Under the pieces are notes generated by a model. The model did not search any database, had not been told where the DNA came from, and saw only the letters and a program-made list of their open reading frames with translations. Position numbers and translations under genes: made by a program. This document shows positions 8,746 through 17,864 of a stretch of DNA of 64,000 bases, piece after piece. Numbering within the stretch: position 1 is the first letter of the stretch; each line of letters begins with the position of its first letter. Source of the DNA: DASVEE01 sp036380735 (GTDB lineage Bacteria; Acidobacteriota; Thermoanaerobaculia; Gp7-AA8); NCBI GenBank assembly GCA_036380735.1, contig DASVEE010000039.1, positions 62,001 to 126,000 of the forward strand, read 5' to 3'.

Positions 8746-10100
8746 TCCGCCCCTCCTCCCCGCACGAGGTTCTCGGCAATCTCGTGCACGTCACCCGCGC
8801 CCATCGCGATGAAGACGTCGTTCGGTCTCAAACGGCGGCGCAGCTCGTTGACGATCTGCGCGTTGCTGCGGTCGAGGAACTCGATGCCGGGAAGCGCGTC
8901 GCTGATGATGCGGGCGGAGATGCCGGCGAGCGGCTCCTCGCGCGCGGCGTAGATCGGTGAGACGATGGCGACGTCGGCGACCTTCAGCGCTTCGGCGAAT
9001 TCGCGCGCGAAGTCTTTCGTGCGCGAGTAGAGGTGCGGCTGGAACAGCGCCACGATGCGGCGCGTCGGGTAGCCGGCGCGCGCGGCCTGCAGCGTCGCCC
9101 GCACTTCCGTCGGGTGGTGAGCGTAGTCGTCGACGATCGTCGCGCCCTGGTACTCGCCGAGGATCTGGAAGCGGCGGTCGACGCCGAGGAACTTGGCGAG
9201 GGCGGAGGCGATGGTGTCGTGGGAGAGGCCGAGCTCGCGGCCGACGGCGATCGCCGCCAGCGCGTTGCGCACGTTGTGCTCCCCCGGCACGAACAGTTTG
9301 TAAAAGCCGAAGTCCGGCACCTCGAACGAAGCGCCGCTCGCGGAGAACTGCAGGTTGACCGCACGGATCGAGGCGCGCTCGCCGAGACCATAGCCGACGA
9401 TCGACAGCGGCAGCTCGGCGGCGCCGCTCAGTACCTGGGCAACCACCGGATCGTCGACGCAGCCGATGACCGTCTTCTTCACGCCTCGCACGAAGATGTT
9501 GAACGCCTCGATGATGTTCTCGAAGCTGCCGTAGTACTCGAGGTGATCGGGCTCGATGTTCGTCACCACCGCGATCTCCGGATGGAGATGGTGGAAGGTG
9601 CGTGCGTATTCGTCCGCCTCGACGACGAGCATCTCCCCTTCGCCGGTGCGCGCGTTCGTCCCGAAGTTGCGGAGCATCCCGCCGACGAGGATTGTCGGCT
9701 CGAGGCCCGCTTCTTCGAGGACCATCGCGGTCATCGCCGAGGTCGTGGTCTTGCCGTGCGTGCCGCTGATCCCGACCGCGCGCTTGCGGTTCACGAGCGC
9801 GCCGAGCATCTCCGCTCGATCCATGATGCGGATGCCGCTCGTCCGGGCACGCTCGACTTCTTCGTTGCGCCCTTTGACGGCAGCGGTGACGACGACGAGG
9901 TCCGCATCCTTCACATGCGACGGGTCGTGCCCGATCTGCACGTCGATGCCTTTCGTGCGGAGCAGGTCGGTCGCGGCATTCCGTTTCTGGTCGCAACCGG
10001 AGACGGCGAAGCCGGCATGGCGCAGGACTTCCGCGATGCCACTCATTCCAATTCCGCCGATCCCGACGAAATGGATGTTCTTAATGTCACCAAAATTCAT
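8742..10100 (-). CDS. murC: UDP-N-acetylmuramate--L-alanine ligase
   Basis: Adds L-Ala to UDP-MurNAc, the first amino acid of the peptidoglycan stem, using ATP. 452 residues, usual length. Rossmann-like N-terminus FVGIGGIGMSGIAEVL (11-26); Mur-ligase P-loop SGTHGKTTT at 112-120; the central domain includes VEADEYARTF and NIEPDHLEYY; the C-terminal ligase domain has DDYAHHPTEV. murB and ddl, which often follow murC, are absent: ftsQ comes next with a 4-bp overlap. Confidence 0.96.
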   Translation of the reverse strand: MNFGDIKNIHFVGIGGIGMSGIAEVLRHAGFAVSGCDQKRNAATDLLRTKGIDVQIGHDPSHVKDADLVVVTAAVKGRNEEVERARTSGIRIMDRAEMLGALVNRKRAVGISGTHGKTTTSAMTAMVLEEAGLEPTILVGGMLRNFGTNARTGEGEMLVVEADEYARTFHHLHPEIAVVTNIEPDHLEYYGSFENIIEAFNIFVRGVKKTVIGCVDDPVVAQVLSGAAELPLSIVGYGLGERASIRAVNLQFSASGASFEVPDFGFYKLFVPGEHNVRNALAAIAVGRELGLSHDTIASALAKFLGVDRRFQILGEYQGATIVDDYAHHPTEVRATLQAARAGYPTRRIVALFQPHLYSRTKDFAREFAEALKVADVAIVSPIYAAREEPLAGISARIISDALPGIEFLDRSNAQIVNELRRRLRPNDVFIAMGAGDVHEIAENLVRGGGAE

Positions 10101-10133
10101 TCTGAACGTGGCTTCTGATATCGAAATATTAAA

Positions 10134-11222
10134 TTACTTTCGTTGAATCGACTCGATCAAATCGACGATTTTCTGTGTCGCCTCGGGTACGGCGAGCTTC
10201 CGCGCGGCGTTCCCCATGCGCGCAGCCCGGTCCGGATCGTTCACGATCTCGTTGATGGCGAGGCCGAGACGCTCCGGCGAGAGCTGCGCTTCGGTGATGA
10301 CGATGGCGCCGCCGGCCTGTTCGACCACGCGCGCATTCACTTCCTGGTGGTTATTCGTCGCCGCGGCGAAGGGGACGAGGATCGAGGCCCGGCCGACGGC
10401 GGCGAGCTCGCCCAGCGTCATCGCTCCGGCGCGGCAGACGACGAGGTCCGCCGCCGCGATCTCGTTCACGATCGGATCGAGGTACGGGACGACGCGCGCG
10501 TTCGGGAAAGCCGAGGTGCGATACGCCTCCTGCACCTTTGGCAGCTCGTTCGGGCCGGTCTGATGGACGATCTCCAACCGGTCCTTGAGCCGCGCCAGGA
10601 AGAGCAGCGCGCCGCCCATGGCGTCGTTGATGATCCGCGACCCCTGCGAACCGCCGAAAATCAAAAGGCGTTTTCGGTTGTCGGTTTTCGGTTTTTGGTG
10701 CTGCGCCGCATCGAAGAACTCTTTGCGGATCGGATTGCCGGTGATGACGCCGTCCAGGCGCTTCATCCGGGCAAGCGCGTCGGGGTACGCCACGGCCACC
10801 GACTTGACGAGCTTCGCGAGGACGCGGTTCGTCAGCCCGGGGAAAGCGTTCGCTTCGTGGATCAGCGTGGGGATGCCGCGCATCGCGGCGATCATCAGGA
10901 CCGGGCCGGACGAGTAGCCGCCGACGCCCATGACGACGTCCGGGCGATGCTTCGTGATGTGCTTCCACGCCTGAATGAAGCCTTTCGGGAGGCGCAGGAC
11001 GTTTTTGACGAGATCGAGGCCGCCTTTTCCTTTGAGGCCGCCGACGTCGATGAACTCCAGCGGGAAGCCGGCCTTCGGGACGATGGTCCTCTCGAGACCG
11101 CGCTCGGTGCCGACAAAGACGACGCGGCGCTGCGCGTCACGTGCGATGAGCTCGCGCGCGACGGCGATCGCGGGATAGATGTGTCCTCCCGTCCCGCCGC
11201 CTGCAATCATGAGTGTCTTCAC
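10134..11222 (-). CDS. murG: UDP-N-acetylglucosamine--undecaprenyl-PP-MurNAc-pentapeptide GlcNAc transferase
   Basis: Glycosyltransferase (GT28) that turns lipid I into lipid II on the inner face of the membrane. The glycine motif IAGGGTGGHIYPAIAVA is at the N-terminus; the acceptor loop is VMGVGGYSSGP; the donor domain has IFGGSQGSR, CRAGAMTLGELA and PFAAATNNHQEVNA. GTG 11222 is preferred because GGGGGAG lies 6 nt upstream; ATG 11237 would add five residues. The interdomain linker contains a family-B-like repeat arm (10668-10708) translated as QHQKPKTDNRKR; total length stays normal, so the tract replaced or fills a flexible linker. Confidence 0.95.
   Translation of the reverse strand: MKTLMIAGGGTGGHIYPAIAVARELIARDAQRRVVFVGTERGLERTIVPKAGFPLEFIDVGGLKGKGGLDLVKNVLRLPKGFIQAWKHITKHRPDVVMGVGGYSSGPVLMIAAMRGIPTLIHEANAFPGLTNRVLAKLVKSVAVAYPDALARMKRLDGVITGNPIRKEFFDAAQHQKPKTDNRKRLLIFGGSQGSRIINDAMGGALLFLARLKDRLEIVHQTGPNELPKVQEAYRTSAFPNARVVPYLDPIVNEIAAADLVVCRAGAMTLGELAAVGRASILVPFAAATNNHQEVNARVVEQAGGAIVITEAQLSPERLGLAINEIVNDPDRAARMGNAARKLAVPEATQKIVDLIESIQRK
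10668..10708. repeat. Half family-B-like repeat inside murG
   Basis: Heptads of TCGGTTT/TCGGTTG type joined to the apex sequence GTGCTGCGCC. This is one arm only, lying in the coding sequence for the linker between the two MurG domains. The same variant forms a full hairpin at 54411-54503. Confidence 0.75.
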
Positions 11223-11244
11223 GCCCGTCTCCCCCATCCCCGAC

Positions 11245-12339
11245 TCAACTCGATTGTTGTGAAAAGTTCAGCAGCATGCCGACCGCGATGAGACTCGCGA
11301 GCAGTGACGAGCCGCCGTAGCTGACCAGCGGCAGCGGCAATCCTTTCGTCGGAAGAAGACACAGTGCGACGCTGACGTTCATCAGCGCCTGCAGCGCGAT
11401 CATCAGCGTGAAGCCGAGCGCGCAGTAGAAGGCGAAGCGGTCCTGACTGTCGCGCGCCACGCGGAAGCCGCGCCACGCCAGCAGCGAGAACGCACCAATC
11501 AACGCAAAGGCGCCGACGAAGCCGAGCTCCTCCCCGATGATGGAGAAGATGAAGTCCGTGTGCGGCTCCGGCAGGAAGAAGAGCTTCTGCCGTCCGTTAC
11601 CAATTCCAAGGCCGTCGAAGCCACCGGTGCCGAGCGCGATCAACGACTGCATCGCCTGGAAGCCCTTTCCGAGCGGATCGGCCTCGGGGTTGAGGAACGA
11701 GAGCACGCGATCGCGCCGGTAGTCGGTGGTGAGCGCGATCGCGGCGGCAGACGGGATCAGGAGCGCGCCGAAGATGGCGATGTAGCGCCACGCCACGCCG
11801 GCCGCGAAGATCATCCCCGCCGCAACGAGCAGCAGCATCGCCGCGGTGCCGAAGTCGCGGCCGAGCAGAATGAGCCCGGCGAAGAGCGCCAGGACGCAGG
11901 CGACCGGAACGAGCGTCGAAACGAGCTCGTTGATCCTCCCCTCCTTGCGCGAGAGGTACCACGCGAGGAAGACGACGATGACCGGCTTCGCGAACTCGGA
12001 CGGCTGCAACTGGAAGCCCGGCATCGAGATCCAGCGGTGCGTCCCGTTGATCGGCGACTGGAACAGTGCCACGACCAGCCCGAGCACCACCATGGCCATG
12101 CCGCTGTAGATGATGCGCGGCTGCCGCAGCAGCGACACGTCGATGTGCATCAGGACGAGCATGATCACGCTGCCGCCGATCAGCCACATCACCTGACGGG
12201 TGACGAAGTGATAGTCGGGTGTGCCGAACCGCTGCGTGGCGATGATCGCCGACGCGCTGTAGATCATGACCAGCCCGACGACGATGATGAGCATCGCCGC
12301 GCCGAACAGCCAGGAGTCGTAGGTGAGCTTCCGGCTCAT
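11245..12339 (-). CDS. ftsW: Lipid II glycan polymerase FtsW (SEDS family)
   Basis: Septal peptidoglycan glycosyltransferase working with FtsI. 364 residues with about ten hydrophobic membrane segments, starting LFGAAMLIIVVGLVMIYSAS. Family signatures: the HRWI-PGFQLQPSEFAK loop, SFLNPEADPLGKGFQ, and near the end LPLPLVSYGGSS. ATG 12339 overlaps the murD stop as ATGA; the longer open frame upstream is murD in another phase. murG follows after a few bases. Confidence 0.95.
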   Translation of the reverse strand: MSRKLTYDSWLFGAAMLIIVVGLVMIYSASAIIATQRFGTPDYHFVTRQVMWLIGGSVIMLVLMHIDVSLLRQPRIIYSGMAMVVLGLVVALFQSPINGTHRWISMPGFQLQPSEFAKPVIVVFLAWYLSRKEGRINELVSTLVPVACVLALFAGLILLGRDFGTAAMLLLVAAGMIFAAGVAWRYIAIFGALLIPSAAAIALTTDYRRDRVLSFLNPEADPLGKGFQAMQSLIALGTGGFDGLGIGNGRQKLFFLPEPHTDFIFSIIGEELGFVGAFALIGAFSLLAWRGFRVARDSQDRFAFYCALGFTLMIALQALMNVSVALCLLPTKGLPLPLVSYGGSSLLASLIAVGMLLNFSQQSS

Positions 12340-13655
12340 GCGAGCCCCCTCACCAGCTCTTCGAAGTGCTGGCCGCGGTGCTCGAAGTTGCGGTACTGAT
12401 CGAAGCTGGCGCACGCCGGCGACAGCAGCACGGTCTCGCCGGCTTTGGCGTTTTCGCGCGCCCACTGCACGGCGCGCTGCATGTTTGTCAGGGGGACGAC
12501 TTCTGTCGCGCCTTCGAGCGCGCTGGCGATGCGGTCCGCGGCGGCGCCGATCGTCAGCACGCCACGCGCTTTCGTCTGAACGAGCTCGCGCATTCGCTCG
12601 AACTCGCCGGCTTTGTCTTTCCCGCCGAGAATGAGCCAGACGGAGGAAGGGTCGAAGCCTTCGAGCGACTTGAGGGTTGCGTCGACGTTCGTCCCTTTCG
12701 AGTCGTTGATCCAGCGGACGCCATCGAGCTCGCGCACGAGCACCATCCGGTGCGGCAGCCCGGTGAACGTGCCGAAGGCGATCTGCACGTCGACGTCATT
12801 GACGCCCACGGCGCGCGCCGCCAGCCATGCGGCCAGCGCGTTCTCCACGTTCGCGTTTCCTTCCAGCCGCAGTGACGTGCGCGGAATGCGCCGTTCGTCG
12901 CCGCCGACGTTGAGGATCAGATCGGTGCCGTCGAACGACGCGCCTTCTTCCACGCTCTTCGCCGCGGAAAAGGTCCAGCGCCGCACGCGCCCGTCGCGCT
13001 GTTCTTCGCGGCGGTCGGTGACGTCGTTGATGATCGCGACGTCGCCGCCGCTCTGGTTGCGGAAGATCCGGTACTTCGCCGCGGCGTACGCATCGAAGTT
13101 CGGGTAGCGGTCCATGTGATCGGGGGTGATATTGAGCAGCAGCGCGACGTTCGCGCGGAAGCTCTCGACCGTCTCGAGCTGAAACGACGAGAGCTCGAGG
13201 ACATACGTGCGCGCACGCTCGAGATCCAGCGCGTTGATCAGCGGCTCGCCAATGTTGCCGGCGACGATCGGCTGATGCCCGGCGACCTTGAGGATCTCGC
13301 CGATCAGCGCCGTCGTCGTCGACTTGCCGTTCGAGCCGGTGACGGCGATGACGGTGCCGGTGAGATGTCGCGACGCCAGCTCGATCTCGCCCATGACGGG
13401 GATCGCGCGCGCGCCGGCACGTTGCAGCAGTTCGATGGACGTCGGCACGCCAGGCGAAAGGACGATCTGCTTCACACCATCGAGCAGCGCCTCGTCCTCG
13501 CGGCCGAAGGCACGCTCGACGCGCGCGTCCAACTCGTACGGCAGCGACGGGCTCGCGTTGGCGTCCGTCAACACGACGGACTCGCCGCGCGCGGCGAGGA
13601 AGTTCGCCGACGCCACGCCCGACTTGGCCGCTCCAATGACCAGGATCTTGCTCAT
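12336..13655 (-). CDS. murD: UDP-N-acetylmuramoylalanine--D-glutamate ligase
   Basis: Adds D-Glu to UDP-MurNAc-L-Ala. 439 residues. N-terminal nucleotide-sugar domain (ILVIGAAKSGVASANFL), P-loop TGSNGKSTTT at 106-115, NITPDHMDRY in the central domain, and the C-terminal domain with NDSKGTNVDATLKSLEG. Both ends overlap neighbours by ATGA (mraY upstream, ftsW downstream), so the three genes are tightly coupled. Confidence 0.96.
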   Translation of the reverse strand: MSKILVIGAAKSGVASANFLAARGESVVLTDANASPSLPYELDARVERAFGREDEALLDGVKQIVLSPGVPTSIELLQRAGARAIPVMGEIELASRHLTGTVIAVTGSNGKSTTTALIGEILKVAGHQPIVAGNIGEPLINALDLERARTYVLELSSFQLETVESFRANVALLLNITPDHMDRYPNFDAYAAAKYRIFRNQSGGDVAIINDVTDRREEQRDGRVRRWTFSAAKSVEEGASFDGTDLILNVGGDERRIPRTSLRLEGNANVENALAAWLAARAVGVNDVDVQIAFGTFTGLPHRMVLVRELDGVRWINDSKGTNVDATLKSLEGFDPSSVWLILGGKDKAGEFERMRELVQTKARGVLTIGAAADRIASALEGATEVVPLTNMQRAVQWARENAKAGETVLLSPACASFDQYRNFEHRGQHFEELVRGLA

Positions 13656-14746
13656 CGCAGCTTGAGCGTCGCCAGGGACAACATCGCGAAGATGATCGCG
13701 ACGATCCAGAAGCGGACGACGACTTTCGTTTCCTTCCAGCCCGAGAGCTCGAAATGGTGGTGGAGCGGCGACATCTTGAAGACACGCCGCCCGGTGATCT
13801 TGAACGAGGCGACCTGGATGATCACGGAGAGCGCTTCGAGAACGAACAAACCGCCGACGAGGACGAGCAGGATCTCCTGCTTGATCATGACGGCGAGGCA
13901 GCCGATCGCGCCGCCGAGGGCGAGCGAGCCGACGTCACCCATGAAGATCTCGGCCGGATGCGCGTTGAACCAGAGGAAGCCGAGCGACGCGCCGACCATC
14001 GCACCGCAGAACACGGCCAGCTCGCCGGTTTGCGGCACCCAGGCGATGCGCAGGTAGTCCGCGATGCGCGCGTGGCCCGCGGCGTACGTCAGCACGGTGT
14101 ACGTCACCGCGGCGATGAGCGACGAGCCGATGGCAAGACCGTCGAGGCCGTCCGTCAGGTTCACCGCGTTCGACGCGCCAACCAGGATGATCATCACGAA
14201 TGCGATGTAGAGGATGCCGATGTCGAGCTTGAAGGTCTCGGGCTTGAGGAACGGCAGCGTGATGACGGTGTTGTAGTTGTTCTTCAGCATCGGCAGGTAG
14301 GCGATCGCCAGCGCGACGAGCGCGGCAACGGCGAACTGCGCGCCGAATTTTTCCTTCGCGGTGAGCCCGAGGTTCCGCTTCTTCGCGAGCTTGCGGTAGT
14401 CGTCCACGAAGCCGATCGCCCCGTACGCGAACGTCACGAACAGCACGATCCAGATGTACGGATTCATGATGTCGGCCCAGAGGACCGTCGGGATGATGAT
14501 CGCGACGTTGATGAGGATGCCGCCCATCGTCGGCGTCCCCGCCTTCTGCTGGTGCGACTTCGGCCCTTCCTCGCGGATGAACTGGCCGAGCTTGATGTGG
14601 CGCATCCGCTCGATCAGCCATGGGCCGAGGATGAAGGAGATCATCAGCGCGGTGAGCGCCGCGAAGGCGGTCCGGAACGTGATGTAGCGGAAGACGTTGA
14701 ACCCGACGACGTGGTCGCGCAGTTCGTACAGCAGGTAGTAGAGCAT
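13652..14746 (-). CDS. mraY: Phospho-N-acetylmuramoyl-pentapeptide transferase
   Basis: Makes lipid I by moving phospho-MurNAc-pentapeptide from UDP to undecaprenyl phosphate; integral membrane enzyme with about ten segments. 364 residues. Motifs: KAGTPTMGG (68-76), the catalytic DD pair at 115-116 in GFVDDYRK, NLTDGLDGLA (Asp199, Asp202), and the HHHFE motif near the C-terminus. The start codon follows the murF stop directly (TAAATG). Confidence 0.97.
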   Translation of the reverse strand: MLYYLLYELRDHVVGFNVFRYITFRTAFAALTALMISFILGPWLIERMRHIKLGQFIREEGPKSHQQKAGTPTMGGILINVAIIIPTVLWADIMNPYIWIVLFVTFAYGAIGFVDDYRKLAKKRNLGLTAKEKFGAQFAVAALVALAIAYLPMLKNNYNTVITLPFLKPETFKLDIGILYIAFVMIILVGASNAVNLTDGLDGLAIGSSLIAAVTYTVLTYAAGHARIADYLRIAWVPQTGELAVFCGAMVGASLGFLWFNAHPAEIFMGDVGSLALGGAIGCLAVMIKQEILLVLVGGLFVLEALSVIIQVASFKITGRRVFKMSPLHHHFELSGWKETKVVVRFWIVAIIFAMLSLATLKLR

Positions 14747-16147
14747 TTACCTCGCTCCCTCGGCGCCGTCGGCCGCCTTCCGTTTTTCGATTTCCGTGAC
14801 GATGGTGTCGAGCTTGATGCCGCGTGAAGCTTTGATGAGGACGAGGTCTCCGGGCTGGATGAAGGTCTGCAGAAATTCGCCGGCGCCGGCGGCGTCGTCG
14901 AAGTGATGGAGCTGATCGTCGGTGAAGCCGGCTTCCTTCGCTCCCTCGAGCAGCGCCTTGCTGCGCCGTCCGACACCGATGACGGCGTGGACTTCACGCG
15001 GAATGGCACGTCCGGAATCGCGATGGAACTGGAGCTCCTGCTCGCCGAGCTCCAGCATGTCGCCGATCACGGCGACGCGACGCTTCGCCTCGGCCTGCGC
15101 CATCAGCTCGAGCGTGCGGCCGAGAGCGTACGGATTGGAGTTGTAAGTGTCGTCGTAGATCGTGGCGCCGCGCCACTCCAGCATGATTCCGCGGTGGTAC
15201 GCCGGCTTGACGTCGCGGATACCGCGCTCGATGCCGTCCCACGAAATGCCAACCGCGCGCGCGGTGGCGATGGCGGCGAGAAGATTGTCGAGGTTGTGGC
15301 GGCCGGGGAGCACGAGGTCCAGCTCGCGAGTCTCCCCTTCGGCGTGAAGCGTGAAGTGCGTGCCGAGAAGCCCGCGCTCACGAATGTTCGCCGCGCGGTA
15401 GTCGGCTTCGTGCTCGACCCCGTACGTGACGCGCTTCCCTTCGAAGTCTCTGCTGATGCGAACGACCAGTTCGTTGTCGTTGTTGACGACGACGGTGCCG
15501 CCGGGCACGACGTTCTCGAGCAGCTCGCGCTTGGCGGCGGCAACCCCTTCGATGCCGTTCTCGAAGTTCTCGATGTGAACGGGCGCGATGTTCGTGTAGA
15601 CGCCGACGTGCGGGCGCATCAGCCCCGCGATCTCGGCGATCTCTCCGGCGTGGTTCATCCCCATCTCACTGACCACGACCTGCGCGTCGTCGGGCATGTT
15701 GTCCAGACAGAGGGGAGCGCCGATCTGGTTGTTGAAGTTTCCCCACGACTTGTGCACGCGCCGCTCGGACGAGATGAGCGTGGCGATCATCTCTTTCGTG
15801 GTCGTCTTGCCGGCCGAACCGGTGATGCCGATGAGCGTGACGTCGTACCGCTCGCGGATCGCCGACGCGAGCTTCTGCAGCGCAACCGTGGTGTCGTCGA
15901 CACGGACGAGCGCCTTCGACGGATCGACTTCTTCGTGCGCGTGTGAAATCACCGCACCGCGCGCCGTGCCGAGGGCCTGCGTGAGGAATTGATGGCCGTC
16001 GAGCCGCTCGCCGATGATGGCGAAGAAGACGGAGTCGGGCTTGACCTCGCGGCTGTCGATGACGACGGAGGTCGCGGTGATGTCGCCACCCTGAATGACG
16101 ACGCCGTCGACCATCTCGGCGATGTCTTTGAAGGTCAGCGTGGGCAT
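14747..16147 (-). CDS. murF: UDP-N-acetylmuramoyl-tripeptide--D-alanyl-D-alanine ligase
   Basis: Adds the D-Ala-D-Ala dipeptide to complete the UDP-MurNAc pentapeptide. 466 residues from ATG 16147, which has GGGGGTG 5 nt upstream. The frame stays open to 16327, but the extra 60 residues are unlike MurF. N-terminal SREVKPDSVFFAI, P-loop GITGSAGKTTTKEM (107-120), MGMNHAGEIAEIA, and C-terminal DDTYNSNPYALG. Separated from murE by about 220 bp, the longest gap between neighbouring genes in the cluster apart from the rsmH-ftsL gap. Confidence 0.96.
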   Translation of the reverse strand: MPTLTFKDIAEMVDGVVIQGGDITATSVVIDSREVKPDSVFFAIIGERLDGHQFLTQALGTARGAVISHAHEEVDPSKALVRVDDTTVALQKLASAIRERYDVTLIGITGSAGKTTTKEMIATLISSERRVHKSWGNFNNQIGAPLCLDNMPDDAQVVVSEMGMNHAGEIAEIAGLMRPHVGVYTNIAPVHIENFENGIEGVAAAKRELLENVVPGGTVVVNNDNELVVRISRDFEGKRVTYGVEHEADYRAANIRERGLLGTHFTLHAEGETRELDLVLPGRHNLDNLLAAIATARAVGISWDGIERGIRDVKPAYHRGIMLEWRGATIYDDTYNSNPYALGRTLELMAQAEAKRRVAVIGDMLELGEQELQFHRDSGRAIPREVHAVIGVGRRSKALLEGAKEAGFTDDQLHHFDDAAGAGEFLQTFIQPGDLVLIKASRGIKLDTIVTEIEKRKAADGAEGAR

Positions 16148-16370
16148 TGGCACCCCCGCGCGAACTGTGAGCGGATCACACCGGCTGGCGGGACGATCGC
16201 GACCGATGTCGCGATCCGGCCCCGCCGCGTTTCGGTCGCCGTTGCTCGTCCCCTTCCCCAGGAACTGCCAGCGAACCCCATCCGTCCACCCTCGCCGAAA
16301 CCGACCGACGGAGCCGGAACGCGACACCTGATCGAACGGCTTGAACTGTAAGTCATATTAGTCATTGAAA
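16148..16370. other. Non-coding gap between murE and murF
   Basis: No convincing gene on either strand. The half next to murE is AT-rich for this genome and contains a TTGATTTCAA/TTGAAATCAA near-palindrome and TAATAT-like hexamers on the minus strand. An internal promoter for murF onward is possible but not demonstrable by eye. Confidence 0.4.
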
Positions 16371-17864
16371 TCAAGATCTATTTGATACTGATTTACTGTT
16401 GCGGTTTTTAAGAGCGGCTTCCGCTTCTTCGCGGTCGTCGAAGTGGATGACCTGGTCTTCCATGACCTGGTACGTCTCGTGGCCCTTGCCGGCAATGACG
16501 ATCACGTCGTCGTCGGCCGCTTCGTGGATGGCGCGCGCGATGGCTTCGCGGCGGTCGGTAATGCGCGTGTAGTTGGTCGCCCCGCTCATCCCGGTCTCGA
16601 TGCCGTCGAGAATCGCCTCCGGCTTCTCGCCGCGGGGGTTGTCGCTCGTCAGGATCGAGAAGTCGGCGAGCCGCGCGGCGATGCCGCCCATCATCGGGCG
16701 CTTCTCTTTGTCGCGGTCGCCGCCGCAGCCGAAGAGGAGCGTCAGCTTCCGCTCCGGCGCGAGCTCGCGCACGGCGTGCAGGAGCTTCTCGAGTGCGTCG
16801 GGCTTGTGTGCGTAATCAACGATGACCGTCGGGCCGCTCTCGCTGTCGACGTACTCGAAGCGGCCGCGCACGCTGGTGACGTTGCGAATGCCGGCTTCAA
16901 TGGTCTCGATCGGCACACCGACAGCCAGCGCGGCGCCGATGGCCCCGAGCCAGTTGTAGAGGTTCGGCTGCCCGAGGAGTTTGGATTCGAGGCGGACGTC
17001 GCCGTGCGGCGTGTGGACGACGCCGTGCAGGCCGCGCACGTCCACGGCGAAGTCATCGGCCGGACGAATCATCGCCTCCGCCGAACGCCCGAACGTCACC
17101 GCGGCTTCGCCGAGATCATCGGCGAGGCGGCGGCCGTACGCGTCGTCGATGTTGACGATGGCCGTCGGCTTCGAGCGGTCGATCTGGTCGAAGAGGATGC
17201 GCTTCGCGGCGAAGTAGTCCTCGAAGTCCTTGTGGAAGTCGAGGTGGTCCTGCGTGAGGTTCGTGAAGACCGCAGCGGCGAAGCGGACGCCGTGCGTGCG
17301 CTTCAGCGAGAGCGCGTGCGACGACACTTCCATCACCGCGTAGCGGACGTTCGCGTCGCGCATCTTGCCGAACCACTCCTGCAGCACGACGGCATCGGGC
17401 GTGGTGCGGTCGGCGCTGAGCCGTTCGTTCCCCGCGCGGTACTCGATGGTTCCGATGAGGCCGACCGGCGTGTCGCCCGCGTCGAAGATCGATTCGAGCA
17501 TCTTCGTCGTGGTCGTCTTGCCTGACGTGCCTGTGACGCCGACGAGCGTCAGCGCGTCCGACGGGCGGCCCTGGAAGTTCGCCGCGATCAGCGACAGCGC
17601 TTCGCGAGGATCGTCCACATCGACGAAGGTCGTCGGCGGCCGGTGCTCGGCGGCGGGCAGCGTGTTCGAGACGATCGCCACCGCGCCTCTCTCGACGGCC
17701 TGCGGGATGAACTGGCTGCCGTCCTTCAACGTGCCGGGGATGGCCACGAAGAGTGAGCCTTTTTTCACGACGCGCGAATCGATGACGACCGACGTCACGT
17801 CGACGTCGTCGCCACCTTCGATCCCACGCACCGGGACATCGCGGAGAAGCTCACTCAATCTCAT
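16371..17864 (-). CDS. murE: UDP-N-acetylmuramoyl-L-alanyl-D-glutamate--2,6-diaminopimelate ligase
   Basis: Adds the third stem residue. 497 residues. P-loop TGTSGKTTT (111-119), NLTQDHLDFH (202-211), YAHKPDALEK (351-360). The DNPR motif at 408-411 is the known marker for meso-diaminopimelate (Lys-type enzymes have a different tetrapeptide), so the cell wall should be the usual Gram-negative DAP type. The start overlaps the ftsI stop as ATGA. Confidence 0.96.
   Translation of the reverse strand: MRLSELLRDVPVRGIEGGDDVDVTSVVIDSRVVKKGSLFVAIPGTLKDGSQFIPQAVERGAVAIVSNTLPAAEHRPPTTFVDVDDPREALSLIAANFQGRPSDALTLVGVTGTSGKTTTTKMLESIFDAGDTPVGLIGTIEYRAGNERLSADRTTPDAVVLQEWFGKMRDANVRYAVMEVSSHALSLKRTHGVRFAAAVFTNLTQDHLDFHKDFEDYFAAKRILFDQIDRSKPTAIVNIDDAYGRRLADDLGEAAVTFGRSAEAMIRPADDFAVDVRGLHGVVHTPHGDVRLESKLLGQPNLYNWLGAIGAALAVGVPIETIEAGIRNVTSVRGRFEYVDSESGPTVIVDYAHKPDALEKLLHAVRELAPERKLTLLFGCGGDRDKEKRPMMGGIAARLADFSILTSDNPRGEKPEAILDGIETGMSGATNYTRITDRREAIARAIHEAADDDVIVIAGKGHETYQVMEDQVIHFDDREEAEAALKNRNSKSVSNRS

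Noticed and set aside
6643..8952. Long open frame on the plus strand opposite ftsA and ftsQ (and similar ones opposite murC, carB, murE)
   Set aside because: Product is Arg/Asp/His/Ala-rich with no domain; it mirrors GC-rich codon bias of the true genes on the other strand.
16148..16327. 60-residue N-terminal extension of MurF
   Set aside because: Composition unlike MurF, and a good ribosome site precedes ATG 16147.
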